Notes under the pieces: model-generated
Databases searched by the model: none
Told to the model about the DNA's origin: nothing
The model's input: only the letters and a program-made list of their open reading frames with translations
Position numbers and translations under genes: made by a program
Origin: Hyphomonas sp.
GTDB lineage: Bacteria > Pseudomonadota > Alphaproteobacteria > Caulobacterales > Hyphomonadaceae
Assembly (NCBI GenBank): GCA_020638455.1
Contig: JACKIK010000002.1
Span: 889,695-953,694, forward strand
Reading direction: 5' to 3'
DNA length: 64,000 nt
Shown: one piece after another, positions 35,367 through 44,449 of the stretch
Layout: each line of letters starts with the position of its first letter
How positions within the stretch are numbered: the stretch's first letter is position 1

Positions 35367-35392
35367 CGGCCTCCCGGAGGAACGGGAGGCCG
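35367..35392 (-). terminator. Hairpin downstream of ctaD
   Basis: CGGCCTCCCG (35367-35376) pairs with CGGGAGGCCG (35383-35392) around a 6-nt loop, 32 bp after the ctaD stop on the minus strand. Only a short TTC follows it on that strand, so it is a likely partial terminator or stability element separating ctaCD from the assembly genes. Confidence 0.6.
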
Positions 35393-35423
35393 CTGCAGTC
35401 GATCGTCTGTGGCGGCGGGCGGC

Positions 35424-37103
35424 TTAGTGGCCGCCCTTGCCCGTGAAGTGCGGCAGCTCGCTGTACTGGTGGAACGGCGGCGGCGACGGCAGCGTCCACT
35501 CCAGCGTCGTGGCGCCTTCGCCCCACGGATTGGCCACGCCCTTGCGGCGGCGGACAAAGGCTTCCACCAGGCCGATGAAGAACACAGTCGTAGCCGCCAG
35601 CGTGATCAGGTAGCCGACCGACGACCAGTAGTGCCAGGTGTGGAACCCGTCGGCATAGTCGATGTAGCGGCGCGGCATGCCCTGCAGGCCCAGGAAGTGC
35701 TGCGGGAAGAACAGGACGTTCGAACCGATGAACATCAGCCAGAAATGCAGGCCGCCGATCATGCCGTTGTACTTGATGCCGAACATCTTCTCGAACCAGT
35801 AGTACCAGCCGGCGAAGAGGCCGAACACGGCACCGAGCGACAGCACGTAGTGGAAGTGCGCGACGACGTAGTAGGTGTCATGCAAGGTGTGGTCGATACC
35901 GGCGTTCGCCAGCACGACGCCAGTGACGCCGCCCACCGTGAACAGGAAGATGAAGCCGATGGCCCACAGCATCGGAACCTTGAACTCGATGGAGCCGCCC
36001 CACATCGTGGCGATCCAGGAGAAGATCTTGATGCCCGTCGGCACGGCGATGACCATCGTGGCGGCCACGAAGTAGGCCTTCAGGTCCACGTTCATGCCGA
36101 CCGTGTACATGTGGTGGGCCCACACGACGAAGCCGATGACGCCGATCGACACCATGGCGTAGGCCATGCCGAGATAACCGAAGATCGGCTTCTTCGAGAA
36201 GGTCGAGACGATGTGGCTGATGATACCGAAGGCCGGCAGGATCATGATGTAGACTTCGGGGTGACCGAAGAACCAGAACAGGTGCTGGAACATCACCGGG
36301 TCACCGCCGCCGCCCGGATTGAAGAACTGCGAGCCGAAGTTGCGGTCGGTCAGCAGCATGGTCAGCGCTGCGGCGAGCACCGGCAGCGACAGCAGCAGCA
36401 GGACGGCCGTCACCAGGATGCCCCAGGCGAACAGCGGCATCTTGTGCATGGTCATGCCGGGAGCGCGCATGTTGAGGATTGTGACGATGAAGTTGATGGC
36501 GCCGAGGATCGACGCGATACCGGCCGTGTGCAGCGACAGGATCAGCAGGTCCATGGCGGGGCCCGGATGGCCCACCGTCGAGGACAGCGGCGGATACAGC
36601 ACCCAGCCACCGGCGAAGCCGTTGCCCGAAGCGCCGCCCGGAATGGTCATCGAGATGCAGGCCAGCGTGAAGGCAGCAACTGTCAGCCAGAACGAGATGT
36701 TGTTCATCCGCGGGAAGGCCATGTCCGGCGCGCCGATCATCAGCGGCACGAACCAGTTGCCAAAGCCACCGATCAGGGCCGGCATGACGAGGAAGAAGAT
36801 CATGATCAGGCCGTGATAGGTGATGACCATGTTGTAGAAGTGCTTGGCGTGCTGGATCGCCTCGGCGCCCTCAAGGCCGAAGAAATGGGTCTGGATCCAG
36901 AGCATCGGGCCGATGCCCGGCTCCATCAGTTCCCAGCGGATCAGGCCGGACAGGGTGTAGCCGACGATGCCCGCGATCAGCGCGAACACGAGGTACAGCG
37001 TGCCGATATCCTTGTGGTTGGTCGAAAACAGCCAGCGGACGAAGAAGCCCGGCTTGTGATCGGCGTCGTGGTGGTGGTCGAGGGCGACTTCATCCATGGG
37101 CAT
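35424..37103 (-). CDS. ctaD: Cytochrome c oxidase subunit I
   Basis: 559 residues, twelve predicted transmembrane helices, the catalytic haem-copper subunit. FWFFGHPEVYIMILPAFG holds the CuB histidine and the cross-linked tyrosine, VVWAHHMYTVGMN the CuB histidine pair, and HDTYYVVAHFHYVLSLGA the haem a/a3 ligands near the C-terminal third. The presence of these proton- and haem-site motifs identifies an A-type (aa3) enzyme. It is 23 bp downstream of ctaC. Confidence 0.97.
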   Translation of the reverse strand: MPMDEVALDHHHDADHKPGFFVRWLFSTNHKDIGTLYLVFALIAGIVGYTLSGLIRWELMEPGIGPMLWIQTHFFGLEGAEAIQHAKHFYNMVITYHGLIMIFFLVMPALIGGFGNWFVPLMIGAPDMAFPRMNNISFWLTVAAFTLACISMTIPGGASGNGFAGGWVLYPPLSSTVGHPGPAMDLLILSLHTAGIASILGAINFIVTILNMRAPGMTMHKMPLFAWGILVTAVLLLLSLPVLAAALTMLLTDRNFGSQFFNPGGGGDPVMFQHLFWFFGHPEVYIMILPAFGIISHIVSTFSKKPIFGYLGMAYAMVSIGVIGFVVWAHHMYTVGMNVDLKAYFVAATMVIAVPTGIKIFSWIATMWGGSIEFKVPMLWAIGFIFLFTVGGVTGVVLANAGIDHTLHDTYYVVAHFHYVLSLGAVFGLFAGWYYWFEKMFGIKYNGMIGGLHFWLMFIGSNVLFFPQHFLGLQGMPRRYIDYADGFHTWHYWSSVGYLITLAATTVFFIGLVEAFVRRRKGVANPWGEGATTLEWTLPSPPPFHQYSELPHFTGKGGH

Positions 37104-37126
37104 GGCGATCTACTCTTCTTCCGGGG

Positions 37127-38092
37127 TTAGTGATTGGTGGAGGCGTACTTGACCGGCTGGTCGAGCGACGCGATCGTTTTGACGGAGGCGGCAGCGGCAT
37201 CGTAGTCGCCGGTCAGCATCAGCTGGGCCCAGCGGTCGAACTGTTCCTGCGGGACCACGACCACTTCGATCGGCATGTAGGCGTGATTGACGCCGCACAG
37301 TTCCGAGCACTGGCCGTAATAGACGCCCGGCTCGTCGACCAGGAACCAGCCCTCATTCAGACGGCCGGGAATGGCGTCCGTCTTGACGCCGAAGGACGGC
37401 ACGGCGAACGAGTGGATCACGTCAGCAGCAGCCGTGTAGTAACGGATGTAGCGCCCGGCCGGCACGACCATCGGATAGTCGACGGCCAAGTTGCGCGGCT
37501 CGCCGGGCTGGTCCGTCGGCAGGCCGGTCTGCAGCGGGTTCGAGATGAACTCGATCGAGTTGCCGGCATCGTCGGTGATGTCAGGATAGGAATACGTCCA
37601 GTTCCACTGGTTGCCCTGGATCTTGACGTTCACATAGCCCTTGGCGGCGGCGTCGGGATTGTACTCCTTTACGAAGGCTTCGTACTGGGCGGACTTGCCA
37701 TCGGCCAGTAGCGTCTTGGCCTTGTCCTGCACGTTCTGCAGGTTCGGCGGCACGTCTTCGTAGTACAGCTGCGGGAACGACTGGCTGGCGATCGCCACGA
37801 GGATCAGCGCCGGGACAACCGTCCAGATCACTTCGATCAGCGTGTTGTGGCTGAACTTGCGGGGCGTCGGGTTGGCGCGGCTGTTGTGGCGCACAATCAC
37901 CCACAGCAGCAGGATCATCACGAAAAGCGTGATCGGAATGATGATCCAGAGCAGGAAGTTGTGGAAGTGGTGGATACGCTCGGCAATGCGGGTCGCAGCG
38001 GGCTGCATGCCGTAGGCACCGTCTTTCGGGATAGCGGCGAAGGCCGGAGCGGCGAACAAGGCGGCGCCCAGAGCGGCAAGGAAGTGTCGCAC
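37127..38092 (-). CDS. ctaC: Cytochrome c oxidase subunit II
   Basis: 321 residues: signal peptide (1-20), two membrane helices (about 48-68 and 88-106) and a periplasmic CuA domain. The CuA ligands are H227 (VIHSFAVPSFG), C262 and C266 (YGQCSELCG), H270 and M273. There is a charged stretch of about 35 residues (118-153, DKAKTLLADGKSAQYEAF) between the second helix and the beta-barrel that seems longer than usual. First gene of the operon, with an AT-rich promoter region upstream. Confidence 0.96.
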   Translation of the reverse strand: MRHFLAALGAALFAAPAFAAIPKDGAYGMQPAATRIAERIHHFHNFLLWIIIPITLFVMILLLWVIVRHNSRANPTPRKFSHNTLIEVIWTVVPALILVAIASQSFPQLYYEDVPPNLQNVQDKAKTLLADGKSAQYEAFVKEYNPDAAAKGYVNVKIQGNQWNWTYSYPDITDDAGNSIEFISNPLQTGLPTDQPGEPRNLAVDYPMVVPAGRYIRYYTAAADVIHSFAVPSFGVKTDAIPGRLNEGWFLVDEPGVYYGQCSELCGVNHAYMPIEVVVVPQEQFDRWAQLMLTGDYDAAAASVKTIASLDQPVKYASTNH

Positions 38093-38112
38093 GAATATAT
38101 CCTTGTGTCGTT

Positions 38113-38126
38113 GGATTCTCGAATCC
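38113..38126. promoter_or_regulatory. GGATTC/GAATCC palindrome upstream of ctaC
   Basis: GGATTC (38113-38118), TC, GAATCC (38121-38126), 21 bp before the ctaC start. Each arm contains a GANTC site, the target of the cell-cycle methylase CcrM in this bacterial group. It may mark a regulated promoter, but GANTC sites also occur by chance. The surrounding 38093-38263 gap is AT-rich and holds both the ctaC and the divergent TPR-gene promoters. Confidence 0.35.
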
Positions 38127-38263
38127 CACTCTTACAATACGTACATATCGCAATCCATATATTTCCTCCGCCTAATATGCCCTAAAATGTCGCAGTCTGT
38201 CGCTCTTGCCACGGTTTGCTGGTAGACTGTCGCCACGTGAACCGAAGCCCCCGGAGGTCCGTC

Positions 38264-38815
38264 ATGATCCGCCCTGCCCTGCTCGCCCTCGCCGCTGCCA
38301 CACTCTGCGTTCCTGCCGCCTTTGCCCAGATTTCCGTCTTCGGCGGCGGACTCGCGCAGGATTGCTACGAAGCCGCGCTGTATCAGCAGGTTTCAGCACA
38401 GGAAGGCGAGGAAATCTGCTCGAAAGCCCTCTCTGCCGAGAGCATGAAACTCGAGAACCGTGCCGCCACGTTCACCAATCGCGGCGTGCTGCGCATGCGT
38501 GCCGGCAAGTATGACGGCGCACTCAACGACTACACCACCGCCAAGAAGATGAAGCCCGAACTCGGCGCCATCTGGCTCAACGAGGGCGCCGCCCACATCT
38601 TTCTCAAGGATTACAATTCCGCCCTCGTCTCACTCGACAAGGCGATCGAGCTCGACTCGCAGGATCTCTACGCCGCCTACTACAACCGGGCGATCGCCAA
38701 GGAGCACACCGGCGACGTGCCCGGCGCCTATTACGACTTCCAGAAGTCCGCCGAACTCAACCCGGATTTCGAACGCACCCAGTGGCAGCTCTCACGCTTC
38801 ACCGTGACGAACTGA
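38264..38815 (+). CDS. Secreted TPR-repeat protein
   Basis: 183 residues from the ATG at 38264 (CGGAGG 6 bp upstream), with a signal peptide (MIRPALLALAAATLCVPAAFA). Two to three tetratricopeptide repeats follow: AATFTNRGVLRMRAGKYDGALNDYTTA, AIWLNEGAAHIFLKDYNSALVSLDKA and LYAAYYNRAIAKEHTGDVPGAYYDF. It is probably a periplasmic protein-protein adaptor; the partner is unknown. Two cysteines lie before the repeats (QDCYEAAL and EEICSKAL). Confidence 0.82.
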   Translation: MIRPALLALAAATLCVPAAFAQISVFGGGLAQDCYEAALYQQVSAQEGEEICSKALSAESMKLENRAATFTNRGVLRMRAGKYDGALNDYTTAKKMKPELGAIWLNEGAAHIFLKDYNSALVSLDKAIELDSQDLYAAYYNRAIAKEHTGDVPGAYYDFQKSAELNPDFERTQWQLSRFTVTN

Positions 38816-38885
38816 AGGCTCTGCGGGCGGGGAAACTGCACGCCCGCCCCTTGCCGCTCATGCCGGACACGCGCATCTAGTGCGG

Positions 38886-40289
38886 ATGACAGACAACGCC
38901 CTCCCCTTCGATCTCCGCCAGGCCACCGAAATCCTTGCTGACGCCGTTCGCGGCGGCGACGATGGCGACCTCTACGTCGAACGCTCCCGCTCCGAGAGCT
39001 TCGTGTTCGATGACGGGCGCCTGAAATCCGCTGCCTTCGACACGGACCAGGGCTTCGGCCTGCGCGTTGTCGCCGGCGAAGCGCAAGGCTCCGGCTATGC
39101 TTCCGAACTCTCGCTGGAGGCCATCCGGCGTGCCGCAGACACCGCCTCGCAGGCCAAGCGCGGCCATTCCGGCAAGCTGGCCGTGGGGCCGACCCCCACC
39201 AACCGCCGCCTCTACCAGCCCATCGACCCGACCGCGGCGCCGGACTTCACCGTCAAGACCGGGCTCCTTGCCGAGATTGACGCCTGGACACGCGCGCAGG
39301 ACCCGCGCGTGGTGCAGGTCTCGGTCTCCCTGTCCGGCAGCCATACGGAAGTCGACATCCTGCGCCCGGACGGCGCGGCTTTCTCCGACATCCGGCCTTT
39401 GGTGCGGCTGAACGTTGCCGTGACGCTGGAAGAAAACGGCCGCCGCGAGTCTGCAGGCACCGGCGCAGGCGGCCGCGCCGCCTATGACGACTGGATCCAG
39501 CCCGAACGCTGGCAGGACATGGTCCGCCGCGCCATTCGCAAGGCCGACGTCAACCTCCGCTCCATTGCTGCCCCGGCTGGCGAGATGGAAGTCGTGCTCG
39601 GCCCCGGCTGGCCCGCCGTGCTGCTGCACGAAGCCGTCGGCCACGGCCTTGAGGGTGACTTCAATCGCAAGGGCACCAGCGTCTATGCCGGCCGCATCGG
39701 CGAACAGGTCGCCGCCAAGGGCGTCACCGTCATCGACGACGGCTCCATCGAGGCCCGGCGCGGTTCCCTCTCCTTCGACGACGAGGGCACGCCCACGCAG
39801 CGCAATGTCCTGATCGAGGACGGCATCCTGAAAGGCTACATGCAGGACCGTCTCAACGCGCGCCTGATGGGCCAGCAGCCGACCGGCAACGGCCGCCGCG
39901 AGAGCTACGAAGCCCAGACCATGCCGCGCATGACCAATACGATCATGCTGGGCGGCGACAAGGATCCGGACGAAATCGTCGCCTCCATCAAGCGCGGCCT
40001 CTGGGCCGTCGATTTCGGCGGCGGCCAGGTCGACATCACCTCCGGCAATTTCGTCTTCCAGTGCACCGAGGCCTATCTCGTCGAGGACGGCAAGGTCGTC
40101 GCGCCGGTGAAGAACGCCACCCTGATCGGCCACGGCCCGACCGTGCTGCAGGACGTCACCATGATCGGCAACGACTTCGCCATGGACGACGGCGTCGGCA
40201 TGTGCGGCAAGGCCGGCCAGTCCGTGCCGGTCGGCGTCGGCCAGCCGACGCTCAAGGTCGGCGCGCTCACCGTTGGTGGCGCTGGCTAA
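38886..40289 (+). CDS. tldD: Metalloprotease TldD
   Basis: 467 residues, cytoplasmic zinc metalloprotease that works as a TldD/TldE heterodimer to degrade unfolded peptides and process modified peptides. The active-site helix has H248-E-A-V-G-H253 (LLHEAVGHGLEGDFNRK), the HExxxH motif of the TldD subunit, and the C-terminal MCGKAGQSVPVGVGQPTLKV is characteristic. Start at ATG 38886. The TldE (PmbA) partner gene is not in this window. Confidence 0.94.
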   Translation: MTDNALPFDLRQATEILADAVRGGDDGDLYVERSRSESFVFDDGRLKSAAFDTDQGFGLRVVAGEAQGSGYASELSLEAIRRAADTASQAKRGHSGKLAVGPTPTNRRLYQPIDPTAAPDFTVKTGLLAEIDAWTRAQDPRVVQVSVSLSGSHTEVDILRPDGAAFSDIRPLVRLNVAVTLEENGRRESAGTGAGGRAAYDDWIQPERWQDMVRRAIRKADVNLRSIAAPAGEMEVVLGPGWPAVLLHEAVGHGLEGDFNRKGTSVYAGRIGEQVAAKGVTVIDDGSIEARRGSLSFDDEGTPTQRNVLIEDGILKGYMQDRLNARLMGQQPTGNGRRESYEAQTMPRMTNTIMLGGDKDPDEIVASIKRGLWAVDFGGGQVDITSGNFVFQCTEAYLVEDGKVVAPVKNATLIGHGPTVLQDVTMIGNDFAMDDGVGMCGKAGQSVPVGVGQPTLKVGALTVGGAG

Positions 40290-40411
40290 AATTGCTGTCA
40301 TGTCAGCGTCCGGGGGCTTGCCCGGAAAATCGTCTTTTGCCACTTTCCCGCCATATTCAGCTGCGGGGTGATTCGCCGTTGCCCGGGCTGCATTGTGTAG
40401 AGAGCGGTGCG

Positions 40412-40843
40412 ATGAGACGTTTGCTGACCACAGCCCTGTTGGGGGCGACAGTCCTGGCCGGCCCGGCGCTGGCAGATCCACAACAACTGGCGGCCGATGC
40501 GGCCTGGACCATGGTCCAGCGCGGCGACCTGGTGCTGATCGATGTGCGCACGCCGTCGGAATGGGCGATGACCGGCCTGCCGCGCGATGCGCATGTCGCC
40601 ACGCTGCAGGATGTCGACTTCCTCGACCAGGCCCGCGGCGCCGTGCTGGGCGATCTTGACCAGCCGGTCGCCGTCATCTGCCGCAGCGGCGCGCGTTCGC
40701 GGATCGCGGCCAGCAAGCTCGAAAAAGCCGGCTTCTCGCATGTCTACGAAGTCGCCGAAGGCATGAGCGGCAATGGCGGCGCCGGCGCAGGCTGGATCAA
40801 GCGCGGCCTGCCGGTCGACCCGTTCATCCCGCCGGACAACTGA
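40412..40843 (+). CDS. Periplasmic rhodanese-like protein
   Basis: 143 residues: signal peptide (MRRLLTTALLGATVLAGPALA) and a single rhodanese domain. LVLIDVRTPSEWAMTGLPRDA matches the CH2A-like motif, and the active loop is C90-RSGARS, so a persulfide-carrying thiol is possible. The exported location is unusual for sulfur transfer and may serve cyanide or thiosulfate chemistry or protein interaction; this is unknown. A bidirectional terminator follows. Confidence 0.88.
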   Translation: MRRLLTTALLGATVLAGPALADPQQLAADAAWTMVQRGDLVLIDVRTPSEWAMTGLPRDAHVATLQDVDFLDQARGAVLGDLDQPVAVICRSGARSRIAASKLEKAGFSHVYEVAEGMSGNGGAGAGWIKRGLPVDPFIPPDN

Positions 40844-40871
40844 TCTTCAGCTTACGGAACAGTTCGACAAA

Positions 40872-40910
40872 ACAAAAAAGGGCGGCCCGCAAAAGCCGCC
40901 CTCTTTCTTT
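40872..40910. terminator. Bidirectional terminator between the rhodanese and POT genes
   Basis: AGGGCGGC (40879-40886) and GCCGCCCT (40895-40902) form an 8-bp stem with an 8-nt loop. An A-run precedes it and TCTTTCTTT follows it, so it can terminate the convergent genes on both strands. Confidence 0.88.
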
Positions 40911-40924
40911 GGCATGTTGCCGGA

Positions 40925-42835
40925 TCAGGGCTTGGCCGCATCCGACGTTTCGACGCGCGGACCGCCGGCTTCGACCGCCATGGCCTTGCCGATGTGGCCG
41001 GCATGGCCGTGGCCGAGCTTCTTCAGCCAGAAGCTGCTGACCGCGAAGATCACGCCCAGGCCGATGCCCCACCAGCCGATCGTGGAGAACACGTTGCGAT
41101 AGGTTTCCAGCGCCTTGGCCGGGTCAAGCACCTGCCCGGCGACGGTCTCGGTGGCGGTCAGCTGCGCGATGATGCCACCGACATACTGCGCCGCGGCGCT
41201 GGCAAGGAACCAGCCGGCCATCATGAAGGAGACAACCTTCGCCGGTGACAGCTTGGTGATCGCAGACAGGCCGACCGGCGACAGGAATAGCTCGCCCGTC
41301 GTGTGGAACATGTACGCCAGCGCCAGGAAGATCAGCGGCACCTTGTAGTCATTGTTCGCAAACATCACCCCCCAGGCGAGGACCAGGAAGCCAAGCCCCA
41401 CCTGCCCGAGCGCGAGGCCGAATTTCAGCACCGTGTTCGGATCCCGGTTCATGTTGCCCAGCCACGACCAGAGGCCCGCAAACACCGGGGCGAACAGCAG
41501 GATGAAGCCCGCATTGAAGCTCTGCGTCTGCGCCGCGGTGACGGTGAAGAAGCCATTGTTCGGCAGCTGCGTGTTCCGCTCGGCAAACTGGTTCATCGAC
41601 GAACCTGCCTGTTCGAACAGGGTGAAGAAGATGATCGCACCGACGATCAGCACCATCGCCAGCAGCAGCTCTTCCACCTGCTTGCGCGTGCATTGGGTCG
41701 CCATGAACCAGGCCATGTAACCGCCGAACAGAATGAAGCCGACAGCCAGCATGCCGCCGGTCAACTCCTGGCGCTGGACCAGGAACCAGACCACGCCCAC
41801 GCCGATCACGCCGCAGAGATAGATGAAATTCTCGAGGTTGATCGGGCCGAGTACGGACTTTTTCAGCTTCTCAGGATCGGGCGGCGCGCCGGCAAAGTCC
41901 GGCAGCTGCTTTTCGCCCGGCAGGAAGAACAGGAGCCGGCGGCTCACGAAGACGAGCCAGCCAACCGCCATGCCGACGCCGGCCAGGCCGAAGCCCGCCC
42001 ACCAGCCGAAGGTCTGCCCGGCCCAGCCGCACAGCACCGACGCCCAGAAGGCGCCGAGGTTGATGCCGTAATAGTAGAGCGTGAAGCCCGGATCGCGCTT
42101 GGGATCGTCTTCCTCGTACAGTTCGCCGACGATCGACGAGATGTTCGCCTTCAGGAAGCCGACGCCCATGATGATCAGGGCGAGCGCGAAGTAGAAGATG
42201 TTCACGAACGTCTTCGAACGGTTCACTACCTCGAGCGAATAGTCCGCCTTCGCGATGGTCTGCGGCAGCGGTGCCGTTTCCGGAAGGTTGGTGAAGACGA
42301 GGTCGCCCGCCTTGTCGGCGCTCAGCGTGCACTGGCCGTCGGTGATTTCGCTGGCCGGCGGATTGAAGGCGCAGATCGTGCCGCCGACGTCGATGCTCAC
42401 GCGGCGGGCGCCCTGCGTGCCCGTCGCATCGAACAAGTAGGTCTCGCCGGCAACGGTCATCTGTTGCTGCGCCGGCTTGCCTTCCACGCCCATCAGGAAG
42501 TGGCCGCCCACCAGCAGCAGCGCGCCGAAGGCAATCGCCTTGCGGGCACCGAGGTACTGGTCGGCCAGCATGCCGCCGATCAGCGGCAGCAGGTAGACCA
42601 GCGAGGTGTAGGTACCGTACTGGCCCTGGCTGAACGCATCATCGAACAGGAAATGCTGGGTCAGGTAAAAGATCAGCAGGCCGCGCATCCCGTAATAGGA
42701 AAAGCGCTCCCACATCTCCGCGAAGAACAGGATGTGCAGCCCCTTGGGGTGATGCTTCATCTGCGTGAACACCGGGATACAGGTGATCGCCGTGATCACG
42801 ATGCCCAGCACGATAACGATATTCAAGAATCCCAT
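40925..42835 (-). CDS. POT-family proton-dependent peptide transporter with an inserted domain
   Basis: 636 residues from the ATG at 42835. The POT/PTR2 signature is AEMWERFSYYGMRGLLIFYL (39-58), with the ExxER motif for proton coupling, plus AFWASVLCGWAGQTFG-like and FLASAAAQYVGGIIAQ blocks later. Between the third and fourth main helices residues about 118-208 form a hydrophilic insertion (ETYLFDATGT, DVGGTICAFNPPASEITDGQCTLSA) with two cysteines (C155, C169), likely a folded periplasmic module. An additional N-terminal hydrophobic segment precedes the core. It probably imports di/tripeptides. Confidence 0.88.
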   Translation of the reverse strand: MGFLNIVIVLGIVITAITCIPVFTQMKHHPKGLHILFFAEMWERFSYYGMRGLLIFYLTQHFLFDDAFSQGQYGTYTSLVYLLPLIGGMLADQYLGARKAIAFGALLLVGGHFLMGVEGKPAQQQMTVAGETYLFDATGTQGARRVSIDVGGTICAFNPPASEITDGQCTLSADKAGDLVFTNLPETAPLPQTIAKADYSLEVVNRSKTFVNIFYFALALIIMGVGFLKANISSIVGELYEEDDPKRDPGFTLYYYGINLGAFWASVLCGWAGQTFGWWAGFGLAGVGMAVGWLVFVSRRLLFFLPGEKQLPDFAGAPPDPEKLKKSVLGPINLENFIYLCGVIGVGVVWFLVQRQELTGGMLAVGFILFGGYMAWFMATQCTRKQVEELLLAMVLIVGAIIFFTLFEQAGSSMNQFAERNTQLPNNGFFTVTAAQTQSFNAGFILLFAPVFAGLWSWLGNMNRDPNTVLKFGLALGQVGLGFLVLAWGVMFANNDYKVPLIFLALAYMFHTTGELFLSPVGLSAITKLSPAKVVSFMMAGWFLASAAAQYVGGIIAQLTATETVAGQVLDPAKALETYRNVFSTIGWWGIGLGVIFAVSSFWLKKLGHGHAGHIGKAMAVEAGGPRVETSDAAKP

Positions 42836-42960
42836 AAAAGCCTCCCCGGCGGACTCCGTGTGCCGGTATCCCGGCATTAGCGCGCAGTTTGACCATGCAC
42901 CGCACGGAGGCTCAAGGCAGTTTCTGCTTTTTCGGGGGCTTTGGCCGGGAAGACTGTGCC

Positions 42961-44340
42961 TCAATAAGCCTGTTCAGCGAAAACGTGACGCACGTCGCGG
43001 TTCCATTCACCATAATAGCGTTCGAGCAGGCGTTCCGCCGGTGTTTTCCCCGATCGGGCGATCGCATCGAGCTCGTGGAGATAGCCCGTTTCGTCGTCGC
43101 CGGACGGTCCCAGATTGGCGCGGTTCTTGAGGCCCGTCCGCGCAAGTTCCAGCACGTCCACGGCAAGGTCCTGCAGGGTGCGGCCGCCGGGTATCGGCGT
43201 CTTCAGCCCCAAGGTCCGCACCGACTGGCGCATGGCCTCCCGTTCCGCGGCGGTCCAGCCTTTCACGAGGTCCCAGGCGGCATCGAGACAGACCGGGCAA
43301 TACAGCAGCCCCGTCCAGAAAGCCGAGAAGGCGCACAGGTGCGACCACGGGCCGGCATCGGACCCCCGCATCTCCAGGAACCGCTTCAGCCGCACTTCCG
43401 GGAAGATGGTGGACAGGTGGTCGGCAAAGTCGTCCATGGCGGGCCGCTCGCCCGGCAGGATGTCCAGCTTGCCCGCCATGAAGTCGCGGAAGCTCAGCCC
43501 GCTCGCATCCAGATACTGCCCACCCCGGCGCACGAAATACATCGGCACGTCGAGGGCGTAGTCGACATATTGCTCGAAACCGAACCCGTCTTCGAACACG
43601 AAGGGCAGCATGCCCGTGCGATCCGGGTCCGTGTCGGTCCAGATCTGCGAGCGGTACGACAGGAAGCCGTTCGGCCGCCCCTCCATGAACGGGGAATTCG
43701 CGAACAGCGCCGTGCCAAGCGGCTGCAGCGCCAGCGACACGCGGAACTTCTTCACCATGTCGGCTTCCGAGCCGAAATCGAGGTTCGTCTGCACCGTGCA
43801 GGTCCGGAACATCATCTGCCGGCCGAGACGGCCGACCTTGTCCATATAGGCCGTCATGATCTTGTAGCGGCCCTTTGGCATTACCGGCGTCTCCGCCAGG
43901 CTCCAGATCGGGCTCGCACCAAGGCCGATGAAGGCAACGCCCAGCGGGTCGGCGATCTGGCGCACCTCATCGAGGTGACGGCCGACTTCCGTACAGGTCT
44001 GATGGATCGTTTCCAGCGGCGCGCCGGACAGTTCGAACTGGCCGCCGGGCTCCAGCGACACGCTGGCCCCATTGCGTTGCAGGCCGATCAGGTACTTGCC
44101 CTCGCGGATCGGTTCCCAGCCAAACCGGTCGCGCAGGCCCTCCAGCATGGCCAGTACGGACGCCTCGCCGTCATAAGGCAGCGGCCGGAGGCCGTCGCGG
44201 ATGAAGCCGAACTTCTCATGCTCCGTCCCGATCCGCCAGTCCGTGGCAGGCTTGCTGCCGGCTTCGAGGTATTCGACGAGCTCATGCTTGCCGGCTATCC
44301 GCGGCGAAGCCTCGTCGATGTCCGACGTTGGCGTGGTCAT
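42961..44340 (-). CDS. gshA: Glutamate--cysteine ligase (plant/alphaproteobacterial type)
   Basis: 459 residues. It catalyses the first step of glutathione synthesis in the cytoplasm. TDWRIGTEHEKFGFIR, SLEPGGQFELSGAPL, the C-terminal GVSPRDEM-independent MRGSDAGPWSHLCAFSAFWTGLLY and RTCTVQTNLDFGSEADM are characteristic of the EgtA-like/plant-type GCS family. It is upstream of the POT gene on the same strand with 125 bp between, and divergent from the DUF6891-like gene. Placement near rsmE and ubiA is a common alphaproteobacterial neighbourhood. Confidence 0.93.
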   Translation of the reverse strand: MTTPTSDIDEASPRIAGKHELVEYLEAGSKPATDWRIGTEHEKFGFIRDGLRPLPYDGEASVLAMLEGLRDRFGWEPIREGKYLIGLQRNGASVSLEPGGQFELSGAPLETIHQTCTEVGRHLDEVRQIADPLGVAFIGLGASPIWSLAETPVMPKGRYKIMTAYMDKVGRLGRQMMFRTCTVQTNLDFGSEADMVKKFRVSLALQPLGTALFANSPFMEGRPNGFLSYRSQIWTDTDPDRTGMLPFVFEDGFGFEQYVDYALDVPMYFVRRGGQYLDASGLSFRDFMAGKLDILPGERPAMDDFADHLSTIFPEVRLKRFLEMRGSDAGPWSHLCAFSAFWTGLLYCPVCLDAAWDLVKGWTAAEREAMRQSVRTLGLKTPIPGGRTLQDLAVDVLELARTGLKNRANLGPSGDDETGYLHELDAIARSGKTPAERLLERYYGEWNRDVRHVFAEQAY

Positions 44341-44449
44341 GCGGAAAACCCTCCCTGGGCACGAGCCTGAAGGTTGCAGATAAGGATGTTTCTCTCGCCC
44401 GCCAACCGGGTTATTCTCATTCGTCTGTTAAGCCTGTGAGTGCGCCTCC

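Noticed and set aside
35409..37130. A 573-codon plus-strand open frame opposite ctaD
   Set aside because: Composition is His/Asp/Arg-rich antisense shadow; ctaD on the other strand has every oxidase subunit I motif.
38111..38128. A T-arm-like sequence (GGATTC ... GAATCCC) suggesting a tRNA
   Set aside because: The loop is not TTCGANN, no acceptor, D-arm or anticodon arm can be placed around it, and it lies in the ctaC promoter.
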